A DNA stretch of 64,000 nt from Nocardioides jensenii JCM 1364 = NBRC 14755. GTDB lineage: Bacteria; Actinomycetota; Actinomycetes; Propionibacteriales; Nocardioidaceae. Position numbers and translations under genes: made by a program. Shown here piece by piece: positions 15,587 to 23,448 of this stretch. Numbering within the stretch: position 1 is the stretch's first letter; each line of letters begins with the position of its first letter. The stretch spans positions 35,872 to 99,871 of the forward strand of contig NZ_BCRJ01000039.1 of NCBI RefSeq assembly GCF_001552535.1, in the 5' to 3' direction. The notes under the pieces were generated by a model. It made no database searches. It had not been told where the DNA came from and worked only from the letters and a program-made list of their open reading frames with translations.

Positions 15587-18148
15587 TCAGCGCAGCCGGC
15601 TCAGATAGCCGGCGGCCCGCTTCACGTCACGCATCCGGCTCTCCCAGGTCACCCCGACCACGGTCAGTACGAGACCGATCGTCCCGATCAGCGCCCACTG
15701 CGGGAGGACCGAGGCGTACGTCGCCTCGCGCAGCACCAGCAGCAGGCCAACGGTGGCGCCGGCGACCAGCGGAGCGGACCAGCGAAGGGTGATGCCTATG
15801 CCGAGCACCAGCAGGCAGGCGACGCCCAGCAGCGCGGCACGCAGGGAGACGGGATCGGTCAGGGCGACCAGCAGGGAGGGCACCAGCGCCAGGCTCAGGC
15901 CCGGCCCCAGGGCACGCGGGCTGGGCAGCCGGTCGTGTCGGGCGCCGAGGTGCATGCGGAGCACGCCGACAGCCATCAGTACGACGGCCAGGGGCAGCGT
16001 GTAGGCCTCGACGGTCTCCACACCGACCTGCTCGAGGCGCACCCACTGGGCGACCACCATCAGGCCCAGTCCGAGCCAACCCAGCCCACGGCGGTGGGCG
16101 TTCAGCAGCGCGGAGAGATGAGCCAGCACGGCGGCCAGGGTGAGGTCGACGGCGAGCCAGGTCTGGGCGACGCCGGAGCCCTCGACGAGCGAGACCGCGA
16201 CCGTCACGACCGCCACCAGGGCGACCGGGAGCTCTCGCTCCGGGCGGGCGCCGAGCACCGCCCAGGCTCCGAGGGCGCCCAGCACCGGGATCGCCCGCCA
16301 GGTCGCGTCCACGCCGGCCAGGTCCAAGGCGGTCCACAGGAACACGGCGGCAACCGGGGCGAACGCCAGGTCGCCCAGCTGCCGAACGAGCGGCCGTCGC
16401 GCCGTAGTCGTGGCGAGCGCCGCGACGGTTGACAGGCCGGTGGTGACCGCGGTCAGGCCCTCGCTCTGGAACGAGGCCACTAGGGCCAGCCCGGCGGTCA
16501 GGACACCGAGCACGAGCGCCGTCGTACCGAGCTCCACCGCCGAGCGGGCACTCAGGGCCGACAACGCCAAACCGGTCACCAGCAACAGGGCGATCATGAC
16601 CGACAGTGGGGCGCCGTACAACGCCGGCAGCAGGGTCAGTGACGCCACGACGACCAGGCCGACGGGAGCCACGACTCGCCGCAGCGACACCTCGGTCAGC
16701 TGGTTGACGGTGACCCATCCCGCGAGCAGGACGCCGAAGGTGGCGACTGGCAGGAGCAACGGCCAGTGCCAGGCCAGGTCCGGACGCTCGAGCGCATGCC
16801 CGGCCCGGACCGTCCAGACCTCGTGGACCATCAGGGCGTCGAGCGCGGTGCCGGCCAGGAACGTGGCCGAACCGAGGAGTCCGAGTCCGGCGAGCACCGC
16901 GGGCAGTGCCACGACGGGACGCCAGGCCCGGGCCAGGAGGGTGGTGGCGGCAGCGGCGACCAGGACCACGGTCAGCGCGACCAGCGTCACGATCGTCCCG
17001 GACTCGTCGGCGGCCGGCAGTGTTGCCAGAGCGGTGACCAGGGCAACGCCGGCAGCGGCCCCGGCAATTCGGGCGGGCTCGGGAAGCCGACGGGTCGGCC
17101 CGACCGGCAGGGCCACGGATGCTGCGATGCCGGCTGCGAGCAGGGCTGGCCACACCTGGAACCCTCCCCAGACACCTGTCACGGTGGGCGGGACGTCGAT
17201 GCGGATCAGACCCACGACCAGCAGTTCCAGCCAGGCCAGGCCGGCTCCCACCAGCACCACGACCGTGGCGATCGGGAGTCGGAGGCGGTGGCAGCCCCAC
17301 GCCGCACCGACCTGCAGGACGAACCATGCCAGCGCCGACACCGCGATCAGGTCGAGACCACGGCCCTCGCCGTTGATCACCGTCGACGTCAGGCCGCCGG
17401 TGCCGAGAACCACGCCCAGGCCGCCGATCAGCTGGGCGCTGATCAGCCGGCCGACCGTCCCGGCGCGCAGCAGGTGGGCGCCGCCCAGGCCGGCCAGTGC
17501 CAGCGTCGCACCGATCACGAACGTGAACGTGTCGTGGTCGATCTCGCCGAGCCAACCGGAGGAGCGGGCGCCGAACACATCGAGCGTGAGCAGCCCCAGG
17601 GCCAGGGTCGTGAACGACTCGGCGCCGGCCCGGAGATCGGCGCGGGCCAGCAGCCAGGCTCCGCCGGCCGCAGCCAGGGTCAGGGCAAGGAGTACGACGG
17701 TCCGCCCGCCGACGCCGAGCGCCGACCAGGCGACGGCCAGGAAGACCAGCGCGGCCACGAGCAGGCAGGTGGCGCCCAGGCCGAGCAGGATCCGTGGCAC
17801 GGAGGCGCTGCTCATCCCGCTGCCCACCCCGCGACGCGGAGCGGCCGGGGCTGCCGGGTAGGGCGTCAGGTCGGCCGAGAAGGAGCCGGCCAGACCCGGT
17901 GACGAGAGGCCGGGCGCGGACAGGCCTGCTGCCACCGCGTGGGGGCGAGCCGGCGTACGCGCGACCGTGGAGTTCGCGGAGAGCTCGGCCAGCTGCCGCA
18001 CGAGCGTGTCGGCGCGGGTGAGAGTGGCGAAGAGCTGCAGGGCCACCGAGCCCGTCAACGTGGTGCGGCACTGGGCGCAGCCGGTGCTGCCGGCGGTGAC
18101 GACGGAGCGGCACACGGGGCAGGCCTCGGGATCGGCGTATCGGAACAT
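15587..18148 (-). CDS. Zinc-ribbon polytopic membrane protein (SCO7613 C-terminal-domain-like)
   Basis: An 853-residue integral membrane protein. The N terminus (residues 9-26) is a zinc ribbon with the pattern C-P-V-C and, 14 residues on, C-A-Q-C. An Ala/Pro linker (about 55-110) follows, then more than 20 hydrophobic helices to near the C terminus, which is short and basic. Actinobacterial proteins of this design are usually annotated as SCO7613 C-terminal-domain membrane proteins; their function is unknown. The ATG at 18148 was chosen because GGTGGAG lies just upstream and the zinc ribbon begins 8 residues later. The gene stands alone, with about 30 nt to the downstream gene and about 330 nt of non-coding DNA upstream. 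Confidence 0.75.
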   Translation of the reverse strand: MFRYADPEACPVCRSVVTAGSTGCAQCRTTLTGSVALQLFATLTRADTLVRQLAELSANSTVARTPARPHAVAAGLSAPGLSSPGLAGSFSADLTPYPAAPAAPRRGVGSGMSSASVPRILLGLGATCLLVAALVFLAVAWSALGVGGRTVVLLALTLAAAGGAWLLARADLRAGAESFTTLALGLLTLDVFGARSSGWLGEIDHDTFTFVIGATLALAGLGGAHLLRAGTVGRLISAQLIGGLGVVLGTGGLTSTVINGEGRGLDLIAVSALAWFVLQVGAAWGCHRLRLPIATVVVLVGAGLAWLELLVVGLIRIDVPPTVTGVWGGFQVWPALLAAGIAASVALPVGPTRRLPEPARIAGAAAGVALVTALATLPAADESGTIVTLVALTVVLVAAAATTLLARAWRPVVALPAVLAGLGLLGSATFLAGTALDALMVHEVWTVRAGHALERPDLAWHWPLLLPVATFGVLLAGWVTVNQLTEVSLRRVVAPVGLVVVASLTLLPALYGAPLSVMIALLLVTGLALSALSARSAVELGTTALVLGVLTAGLALVASFQSEGLTAVTTGLSTVAALATTTARRPLVRQLGDLAFAPVAAVFLWTALDLAGVDATWRAIPVLGALGAWAVLGARPERELPVALVAVVTVAVSLVEGSGVAQTWLAVDLTLAAVLAHLSALLNAHRRGLGWLGLGLMVVAQWVRLEQVGVETVEAYTLPLAVVLMAVGVLRMHLGARHDRLPSPRALGPGLSLALVPSLLVALTDPVSLRAALLGVACLLVLGIGITLRWSAPLVAGATVGLLLVLREATYASVLPQWALIGTIGLVLTVVGVTWESRMRDVKRAAGYLSRLR

Positions 18149-18284
18149 GACTCCACCCTGCCTCTCCCGAGCCGTTCCCACCCCGTCCGAGCGACTCAAC
18201 CGAGGTGAGTGGCCGTACTCAGCCGCGGTAGCCGCTCGCCGTCGACCGGGATGATCGCGTCATGTCGCCACCCTCGCCTGCTCC

Positions 18285-18334
18285 GGACCTGCACCGGACC
18301 TGCACCGGACCTGCACCGGACCTGCACCGGACCT
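18285..18334. repeat. 11-bp tandem repeat GGACCTGCACC, 4 full copies plus a partial
   Basis: Perfect copies begin at 18285, 18296, 18307 and 18318, and a degenerate fifth begins at 18329. The period of 11 is not a multiple of 3, and the repeat lies between genes. Confidence 0.9.
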
Positions 18335-18440
18335 GTGACGGTCCTCGGTGGGACCCGGGCCAGGCCGGGGTGGCGGGGCGTGGGGTGGGTCTGTGGGTCA
18401 CCATCGAGTGCCCGATGCCCCCGGAGGGCCGGAAATGAAA

Positions 18441-18473
18441 CGAAGCCGCGGTCCCGGGGGAACCGCGGCTTCG
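18441..18473 (-). terminator. Intrinsic terminator of tRNA-Phe
   Basis: Read on the minus strand, a 12-bp perfect GC-rich stem (arms 18441-18452 and 18462-18473, 9-nt loop) is followed by TTTCATTTCC. It lies 3 nt beyond the encoded CCA of tRNA-Phe. Confidence 0.8.
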
Positions 18474-18475
18474 AG

Positions 18476-18552
18476 TGGTGGCCAGGGGCGGGGTCGAACC
18501 GCCGACCTACCGATTTTCAGTCGGTCGCTCGTACCAACTGAGCTACCTGGCC
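18476..18552 (-). tRNA. tRNA-Phe (anticodon GAA)
   Basis: On the minus strand the gene starts GGCCAGGTAGCTCAGTTGGT and has the anticodon loop C-T-G-A-A-A-A, giving GAA. The T arm is G-G-C-G-G-T-T-C-G-A-C-C-C-C-G-C-C, and the acceptor strand C-C-T-G-G-C-C pairs fully with the 5' end. A discriminator A and an encoded CCA (18476-18478) follow. It is transcribed opposite to the neighbouring tRNA-Glu and tRNA-Asp. Confidence 0.96.
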
Positions 18553-18607
18553 GGGCCGCGGAGAAGATTACCCCAGACCCGGGGGTTCGGTGAAAACGTG
18601 CATCGCT

Positions 18608-18637
18608 TTGGTGACTGCCGTCGCCTGCCCCTATGCT
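18608..18637 (+). promoter_or_regulatory. Promoter of tRNA-Glu
   Basis: TTGGTG (18608-18613) and TATGCT (18632-18637), separated by 18 nt, form a sigma-70-like promoter whose start point would fall about 8 nt before the tRNA-Glu gene at 18652. Confidence 0.6.
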
Positions 18638-18651
18638 GTATCGGCAGTCCA

Positions 18652-18724
18652 GCCCCCATCGTCTAGTGGCCTAGGACGTCGCCCTTTCACGGCGGTAGCA
18701 CGGGTTCGAATCCCGTTGGGGGTG
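18652..18724 (+). tRNA. tRNA-Glu (anticodon TTC)
   Basis: A 73-nt cloverleaf. The acceptor stem GCCCCCA/TGGGGGT has a G-T first pair, the anticodon loop is C-T-T-T-C-A-C (TTC) on a CGCC/GGCG stem, and the T loop is GGGTTCGAATCCC. CCA is not encoded. Confidence 0.96.
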
Positions 18725-18818
18725 CTCGTTGAGCAGCGGTTTTCGCCCGATTGGGTGGCACCGGCCCGCATGGGTTATTGTTCAGCGCGCTTCCAGTGCA
18801 GACTGGCAAGCACAACCT

Positions 18819-18892
18819 GGCCCCGTAGCGCAGTTGGTTAGCGCGCCGCCCTGTCACGGCGGAGGCCGCGGGTTCGAGTCCCGTCGGGGTCG
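18819..18892 (+). tRNA. tRNA-Asp (anticodon GTC)
   Basis: A 74-nt cloverleaf. The acceptor stem is GGCCCCG/CGGGGTC, the D arm contains A-G-T-T-G-G-T-T-A-G-C, the anticodon loop is C-T-G-T-C-A-C (GTC) and the T arm is CGGGTTCGAGTCCCG. CCA is not encoded. It is probably cotranscribed with tRNA-Glu 94 nt upstream. Confidence 0.96.
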
Positions 18893-18897
18893 CAGAT

Positions 18898-18932
18898 GCG
18901 AGGTCCACGCGCAAGCGTGGGCCTCGCTTTTT
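18898..18932 (+). terminator. Intrinsic terminator after tRNA-Asp
   Basis: GCGAGG-CCACG pairs with CGTGG-CCTCGC (arms 18898-18909 and 18916-18927, one mismatched pair, 6-nt loop), followed by TTTTT. It is a classical rho-independent terminator 5 nt after the tRNA. Confidence 0.85.
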
Positions 18933-18953
18933 CGTTGCCCTACCGTGGGCACC

Positions 18954-19337
18954 GTGACGGACGAAGAATCACCGGTTGAGCCGCGCGGAGTCGAACTCGA
19001 CCGCGGCGGCTTCGAGGCCCTCGTGGACCGGGCGCTCGACGACATCCCCGACGAGATCGCCGCCCTGGTGGAGAACCTCGTCGTGCTCGTCGAGGACGAG
19101 CCGCCCGCGGACGACCCCGACCTGCTGGGGCTCTACGACGGCGTCGCGCTGACCGACCGCCTGTCCAACCACGCCGGTGCACTGCCCGACCGGGTGTTCG
19201 TGTTCCGCAACCCGCTGCAGGAGATGTGCGCGAGCGAGGACGAGCTCGTCGACGAGGTCCGGATCACCGTGGTGCACGAGATCGCGCACCACTTCGGGAT
19301 CGGTGAGGCCGAGCTGCACCGCCTGGGCTACGCCTGA
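18954..19337 (+). CDS. Minimal zincin metallopeptidase family protein
   Basis: A 127-residue acidic protein of the zincin-like family formerly called DUF1025. The zinc site H-E-I-A-H at residues 108-112 is followed by a downstream Glu in G-I-G-E-A-E, the usual third-ligand region. F-R-N-P-L near residue 85 is also conserved in the family. No signal peptide, so a cytoplasmic, possibly inactive or self-limited protease; physiological substrate unknown. The GTG at 18954 has no Shine-Dalgarno; TACCGT at 18941-18946 could be the -10 of a leaderless transcript, and an in-frame GTG at 18945 is an alternative. It converges on crcB with a 7-nt gap. Confidence 0.85.
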   Translation: MTDEESPVEPRGVELDRGGFEALVDRALDDIPDEIAALVENLVVLVEDEPPADDPDLLGLYDGVALTDRLSNHAGALPDRVFVFRNPLQEMCASEDELVDEVRITVVHEIAHHFGIGEAELHRLGYA

Positions 19338-19344
19338 GCCGAGG

Positions 19345-19671
19345 TCAGGCCTGGGTCGCGAACCCGAGAGCACAGGCGGTCAGTGAGAGCACCAGCGTGA
19401 GCACGACGTACGTCGTCCCGCGGCGGGCGCCGAGCCGCGAGGTCTGCACCGCGAAGGACGAGTAGGTCGTGAGGCCGCCGCAGAAGCCCACGCCGAGCAG
19501 GGCCATGGTGTGGCCGGTCAACCCGAGCGCGGAGAGCACCCCGAGCGCGAACGACCCGACCACGTTGACCAGCAGGGTGCCGATCGGGAGGTCGCGGTCG
19601 AGGACGTGCCCGGTGACGTAGCGCAGCGGCGCTCCGACGGCGGCCCCGAGGGCGACCAGGAGCACGGTCAT
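19345..19671 (-). CDS. crcB: Fluoride channel CrcB/Fluc, subunit 2
   Basis: A 108-residue protein with four hydrophobic helices that forms half of a dual-topology fluoride exporter. Family motifs are G-A-A-V-G-A-P-L-R-Y near the N terminus, G-T-L-L-V-N-V-V-G-S-F near residues 31-41 (pore Asn) and G-F-C-G-G-L-T-T-Y-S-S-F near 62-73 (Na-site and phenylalanine box). Its ATG overlaps the stop of the preceding crcB (ATGA), so it is translationally coupled. The two non-identical copies suggest a heterodimer of fixed, opposite orientations. Confidence 0.93.
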   Translation of the reverse strand: MTVLLVALGAAVGAPLRYVTGHVLDRDLPIGTLLVNVVGSFALGVLSALGLTGHTMALLGVGFCGGLTTYSSFAVQTSRLGARRGTTYVVLTLVLSLTACALGFATQA

Positions 19672-20087
19672 TCGTCGCCCTCCTCGTCGTCGAACTCCTG
19701 CTGGGCCGCCGGTGTCGACCAGCGGTGGGCGAACTCGACCGCGACCATCGCCGCGGCCAGTGTGCCGAGCACGTAGGCGCCGGCCATCCCGGTCGAGCCG
19801 TCGGCCACCAGGGCACGGGCCTCCTCGCAGTAGGTGCTCAGGGTCGTGTAGCCGCCGAGCACCCCGGTGCCGAGAAACAGCGGCAGCACCGGGTGACGGC
19901 GTACGACGGCCAGTGCCGGCAGCAGCGCCAGGAGCAGGCACCCGGTGACGTTGATCGCGAACGTGGTCCACGGGAAGCCGAGACCGTCGGGGACGAGATC
20001 CGAGAGACCCCAACGGGCGCTGGCGCCCAGGGCGCCGCCGAGGGCGACGGCCGCGACGTGCGCGGGGGTGAGGGGCGGGCGACTCAA
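19668..20087 (-). CDS. crcB: Fluoride channel CrcB/Fluc, subunit 1
   Basis: A 139-residue, four-helix CrcB paralogue with G-G-A-L-G-A-S-A-R-W near residues 17-26, T-F-A-I-N-V-T-G-C near 42-50 and G-V-L-G-G-Y-T-T-L-S-T-Y near 75-86. It has an unusually acidic C-terminal tail (E-F-D-D-E-E-G-D-E). It starts with TTG at 20087, overlapping the stop of the ATPase gene upstream (TTGA). No fluoride riboswitch is recognisable before the operon, so regulation may come from the first gene's promoter. Confidence 0.92.
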   Translation of the reverse strand: MSRPPLTPAHVAAVALGGALGASARWGLSDLVPDGLGFPWTTFAINVTGCLLLALLPALAVVRRHPVLPLFLGTGVLGGYTTLSTYCEEARALVADGSTGMAGAYVLGTLAAAMVAVEFAHRWSTPAAQQEFDDEEGDE

Positions 20088-21073
20088 CGGATGGTGTGCT
20101 CGGGTCGATCGACGCTCTGCGTGCCCAGCCAGGGCAGCGGCGAGGCGCCGCCGCTCTGGCGGACGAGCTCGCCGAGGAACCAGCTCTGGAAGCGGCGCTG
20201 CTGGTCGGTGGAGGCCAGGGAGAGCATCCGCTCGGCCCGGCAGAAGGAGTCGGCCAGCTCGAGGACGTCGATCATCTGCTCGACCACCCGGTAGGCCTCG
20301 GGCGCGATCACCAACCGGATCGAGGCGGTGCGGGCACCGGCGTCGATGGCGCGATGGATCTCGTCGATGCCCAGGGTCTGCTGGACCTCCTCGCCGAACC
20401 GGGCGAACAGGTCGGTCAGCGTCTTGGCCACGGGGTAGTCCTCCTCGTGGGCCAGGGACAGCAGCCGCAGCTCACGGCGTACGTCGCGGAAGTGGCGCCG
20501 CCACTCGACATAGAGGTCGATCGGGAACGAGGGGTAGTCGATGACGAGACCGTCGCCGATGCGCACCCGGGGAGGACGACCGGTGGACGCACTGTTGGAG
20601 ACGTAGACCTGACCGGCCAGGTTGGGCTCCTCGACCGGCTCGTCGGCGGGTTCGAACCAGACCACCTTGCCGTCGTCGAGCAGCTCGGCCCCCCAGGCGT
20701 GTGACGACATCGCCACCATGCCCAGCCCACGGCCGATGGTGGCCAGCAGCTCGTCCTCGTGCGTCATCCGGTGGTTGGGCGCCGGTGGTGTGCGGGACCC
20801 GTCGAGCACCTCGATGCGGGGGTGCCGCCGGGTGCCCCGGATCCGGACCTGGATCGGGGGGTCGCCATGCAGCAGTGCGTTGGTGACCAGCTCGGAGACG
20901 CCCAGCTCGGCGCTGTCGACCAGGTCGGAGCGCTCGAGCTCACGGCACGCCGAAGCCACCCAGCGGCGGGCATCCGAAACGGACCGCGGGCTGGATTCCA
21001 GCGGCAGCGCACCCCTACTCAGCGGCAATCTCTCACCTTGTGTCGGGTTGTCGGTGACCCCATCTTGGGCCAC
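20084..21073 (-). CDS. ATP-binding protein with RsbW-like anti-sigma/HATPase_c_2 domain
   Basis: A 329-residue soluble protein. Residues about 25-145 resemble the serine-kinase-type HATPase_c_2 fold of anti-sigma factors, with E-L-G-V-S-E-L-V-T-N-A-L-L-H (N box) and G-R-G-L-G-M-V (G box). Residues 170-329 form a second, mostly helical region I do not recognise, around F-P-I-D-L-Y-V-E-W-R-R-H and Q-T-L-G-I-D-E-I-H-R. Such proteins regulate sigma factors or partner-switching antagonists. It is the first gene of an operon whose other members are two overlapping crcB genes, which is unexpected. The GTG start at 21073 lacks a good ribosome binding site; TTG near 21025 is an alternative. Confidence 0.7.
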   Translation of the reverse strand: MAQDGVTDNPTQGERLPLSRGALPLESSPRSVSDARRWVASACRELERSDLVDSAELGVSELVTNALLHGDPPIQVRIRGTRRHPRIEVLDGSRTPPAPNHRMTHEDELLATIGRGLGMVAMSSHAWGAELLDDGKVVWFEPADEPVEEPNLAGQVYVSNSASTGRPPRVRIGDGLVIDYPSFPIDLYVEWRRHFRDVRRELRLLSLAHEEDYPVAKTLTDLFARFGEEVQQTLGIDEIHRAIDAGARTASIRLVIAPEAYRVVEQMIDVLELADSFCRAERMLSLASTDQQRRFQSWFLGELVRQSGGASPLPWLGTQSVDRPEHTIR

Positions 21074-21257
21074 AGGGGGTGGTCATGCCCAGCATCGCGG
21101 CGGTTGAAACCTGAAGCACCGATTTTCTCGAAAAGTTTCTCGTGGCGGCCTCCTGGCGGCCGGCGGGCAGGCCCGTTTCGGAGAAAACGAGCGAGGGTGG
21201 GATCATGGGGTACGGCAAGCAAGACGTCGTACACGTGATCAGAAAGGCCAGTGGGGA

Positions 21258-22715
21258 ATGGCAAGCAACAACGGCAAGCACCAGGTGGTCGTGATCGGCT
21301 CCGGGTTCGGCGGGCTGTTCGGCACCAAGGCCCTCAAGCGGTCCGACGTCGAGGTCACCATGGTCGCCAAGACCACCCACCACCTCTTCCAGCCCCTGCT
21401 CTACCAGGTCGCCACCGGCATCCTGTCGCAGGGCGAGATCGCGCCGCCGACCCGTGAGGTCCTGGCCAAGCAGAAGAACGCCCAGGTCCTGCTCGGCACG
21501 GTCACCGACGTCGACCTCGAGGCGAAGACCGTCACCCACCACGTGCTGGGTCGCGAGACCGTCTCCCACTACGACTCGCTGATCGTGGCGGCCGGGGCGA
21601 GCCAGTCCTACTTCGGCAACGACCACTTCGCCGAGTTCGCCCCCGGCATGAAGAGCATCGACGACGCCCTCGAGCTGCGCGGCCGCATCTTCGGCGCCTT
21701 CGAGATGGCCGAGAACGCCGCCCGCCGCGGCGAGGCCTACGACCACCTGCTGACCTTCGTGGTCGTGGGCGCCGGCCCGACCGGTGTCGAGATGGCCGGC
21801 CAGATCGCCGAGCTGGCCCACAAGACCCTCAAGCGCGACTTCCGCAGCATCGACACCAAGCAGGCCCGGATCATCCTCGTCGACGCGGCGCCCCAGGTGC
21901 TGCCGCCGTTCGGTGCCAAGCTCGGCGCCAAGGCCAAGAGCGAGCTCGAGAAGATCGGCGTCGAGGTCCAGCTCGGCGCGATGGTGACCAGCGTCGACGA
22001 GCGCGGTCTCGAGCTGAAGGACAAGGACGGCACGATCCGTCGCATCGACTCGGTCGCCAAGATCTGGGCCGCCGGCGTGCAGGCGAACCCGATCGGCAAG
22101 ACACTCTCGGAGCAGACCGGCGCGCCGCTGGACCGCGCCGGTCGCATCGCGGTCAACCCCGACCTCACCCTCCCGGGTCACCCCGAGGTGTTCGTGCTCG
22201 GCGACATGATCGCCCTCGACAACCTGCCGGGCGTCGCCCAGGTGGCGATCCAGGGCGCGAAGTACGCCGCCAAGGAGATCGACCACCGGCTCAAGGGCAA
22301 GGCCCCGCAGCAGCCCTTCAAGTACTTCGACAAGGGCTCGATGGCGATCATCAGCAAGTTCCGCGCGGTCGCCAGCGTCGGCAAGCTGAAGCTCAACGGT
22401 TCGATCGCCTGGCTGATGTGGCTGGGCGTCCACCTGATCTACCTGACCGGCTTCAAGAACCGCATCGGAGCCCTGCTGAGCTGGGCGATCACGTTCATCG
22501 GCAACGACCGCTCCGAGCGGACCGTCACCGAGCAGCAGATCTTCGCCCGGGTGGCGTTGGAGCGGCTGGGTGGCGGAGCCAAGGACCTGGTCAGCGAGCC
22601 CGGCGAGTTCGACGCCAAGCTCGAGGCCCGGCGCACCGAGCTGGAGAGGGTGGCTGCCGAGGAGGCGCGCCTGACCGACGAGGGCCAGCGCGGCGTCCAC
22701 GCCGACGCCGGCTGA
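21258..22715 (+). CDS. ndh: Type II NADH dehydrogenase (NDH-2)
   Basis: A 485-residue single-subunit NADH:menaquinone oxidoreductase that feeds the respiratory chain without pumping protons. There are two Rossmann folds: FAD-binding V-I-G-S-G-F-G-G-L-F-G (residues 12-22) and NADH-binding V-V-G-A-G-P-T-G-V-E-M-A-G (about 173-185). V-F-V-L-G-D-M-I-A-L, the FAD-contacting Asp motif, lies near 313-322. The quinone-site signature A-I-Q-G-A-K-Y-A-A and an amphipathic C-terminal membrane-docking region (W-L-M-W-L-G-V-H-L-I-Y-L) follow. The 184-nt upstream region, shared with the divergent ATPase gene, contains AT-rich inverted segments (TTTTCTCGAAAA and TTTCGGAGAAAA) that could bind a regulator. Confidence 0.93.
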   Translation: MASNNGKHQVVVIGSGFGGLFGTKALKRSDVEVTMVAKTTHHLFQPLLYQVATGILSQGEIAPPTREVLAKQKNAQVLLGTVTDVDLEAKTVTHHVLGRETVSHYDSLIVAAGASQSYFGNDHFAEFAPGMKSIDDALELRGRIFGAFEMAENAARRGEAYDHLLTFVVVGAGPTGVEMAGQIAELAHKTLKRDFRSIDTKQARIILVDAAPQVLPPFGAKLGAKAKSELEKIGVEVQLGAMVTSVDERGLELKDKDGTIRRIDSVAKIWAAGVQANPIGKTLSEQTGAPLDRAGRIAVNPDLTLPGHPEVFVLGDMIALDNLPGVAQVAIQGAKYAAKEIDHRLKGKAPQQPFKYFDKGSMAIISKFRAVASVGKLKLNGSIAWLMWLGVHLIYLTGFKNRIGALLSWAITFIGNDRSERTVTEQQIFARVALERLGGGAKDLVSEPGEFDAKLEARRTELERVAAEEARLTDEGQRGVHADAG

Positions 22716-22716
22716 G

Positions 22717-23373
22717 CTACTCGAAGGACTCCTGCTTCGGGCCGTCGGCTCGTTCGCGTGCCCAGCGGGGCAGGATGAACACGCCCTCGGCGTGGACCGT
22801 CGGGCCGTCGGCGTCGCCGATGTGTCCCTCGACGTAGGTCTTGACGCCCTCGACCTTGACGATCGCGCCCTCGGCGTGGAGCGGGCCCAGAGGCGTGCCG
22901 CGTCGGTAGCTGAGGGTGAGCCGCCCGGTCATGCCGGGTGAGCCGCCGGCCGCGGCCGCCTCGCCGCAGATCTGGTCGAGGATCAGGGCGCTGACTCCGC
23001 CGTGCACCAGGCCGGGCGGCCCTTCGTAGGCGGCGCCCAGGGTGAAGTCGGCCCACGCCCGGCCCTGCTCGGATCGCTCGATCAGCAAGGGCGGTGCGAT
23101 CGGGTTGCGGACGCCGATGACGCTGTTGCCCCAGTTGCGCATCGAGCCGTCGCCACCGACGGTGACCCCGTAGGAGCCGTCGAGCTGACTGGCACGGAGC
23201 CGGGAGGTGAGTGCATCGATCTCGGCGCGGACCGCCGCCAGCTCCTCATGCTCGACGGTGCTGCGGACGACCGCGTCGACGAGCTCACGGGTGCTCTGGG
23301 CCAGGCCTCCGGCGACCTCGCGTTCGCGTTCGATCTCCTCGGGGCTGAGGTCCTCGGACCGGTAGTTGAACAT
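22717..23373 (-). CDS. PaaI/hotdog-fold thioesterase family protein
   Basis: A 218-residue protein. The N-terminal 60 residues are charged and probably helical; the C-terminal hotdog domain (about 75-205) carries the H-G-G motif in G-L-V-H-G-G-V-S-A-L-I-L-D-Q and the strand L-T-L-S-Y-R-R-G-T-P-L. Such proteins hydrolyse acyl-CoA or acyl-ACP thioesters; the substrate is unknown. The ATG at 23373 follows GGTGAG; an upstream extension to 23403 lacks support. Its stop lies 1 nt after that of the convergent ndh. Confidence 0.8.
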   Translation of the reverse strand: MFNYRSEDLSPEEIEREREVAGGLAQSTRELVDAVVRSTVEHEELAAVRAEIDALTSRLRASQLDGSYGVTVGGDGSMRNWGNSVIGVRNPIAPPLLIERSEQGRAWADFTLGAAYEGPPGLVHGGVSALILDQICGEAAAAGGSPGMTGRLTLSYRRGTPLGPLHAEGAIVKVEGVKTYVEGHIGDADGPTVHAEGVFILPRWARERADGPKQESFE

Positions 23374-23448
23374 GCTGCTCACCCTAGAGGTTGGGCTCCG
23401 CACATATTTAGTTGTGTCCTGCCTTCGGGACGTGATGGGTTGTCCCGC

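Larger units (their letters stand above)
18149..18475. other. Non-coding interval with an 11-bp tandem repeat
   Basis: No supported gene in these 327 nt. They hold the promoter region of the zinc-ribbon membrane protein, the tandem repeat at 18285-18334 and the tRNA-Phe terminator at 18441-18473. Open frames crossing it on both strands have no recognisable features. Confidence 0.6.

Noticed and set aside
16140..17861. A 573-codon plus-strand frame opposite the zinc-ribbon membrane protein.
   Set aside because: Ser/Thr/Arg/Ala-rich composition with no motif, exactly complementary to a well-supported membrane protein.
18209..18541. A 110-codon frame across the tandem repeat and tRNA-Phe.
   Set aside because: It runs through the tRNA gene and a terminator and has no start signal.
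19345..20087. The two crcB genes as a duplication artefact or frameshifted single gene.
   Set aside because: The proteins are different in sequence but each has a complete set of CrcB motifs; paired CrcB genes are common.
20085..21257. A fluoride riboswitch for the crcB genes.
   Set aside because: No recognisable conserved aptamer sequence between or before the operon genes; crcB starts overlap upstream stops, leaving no leader.
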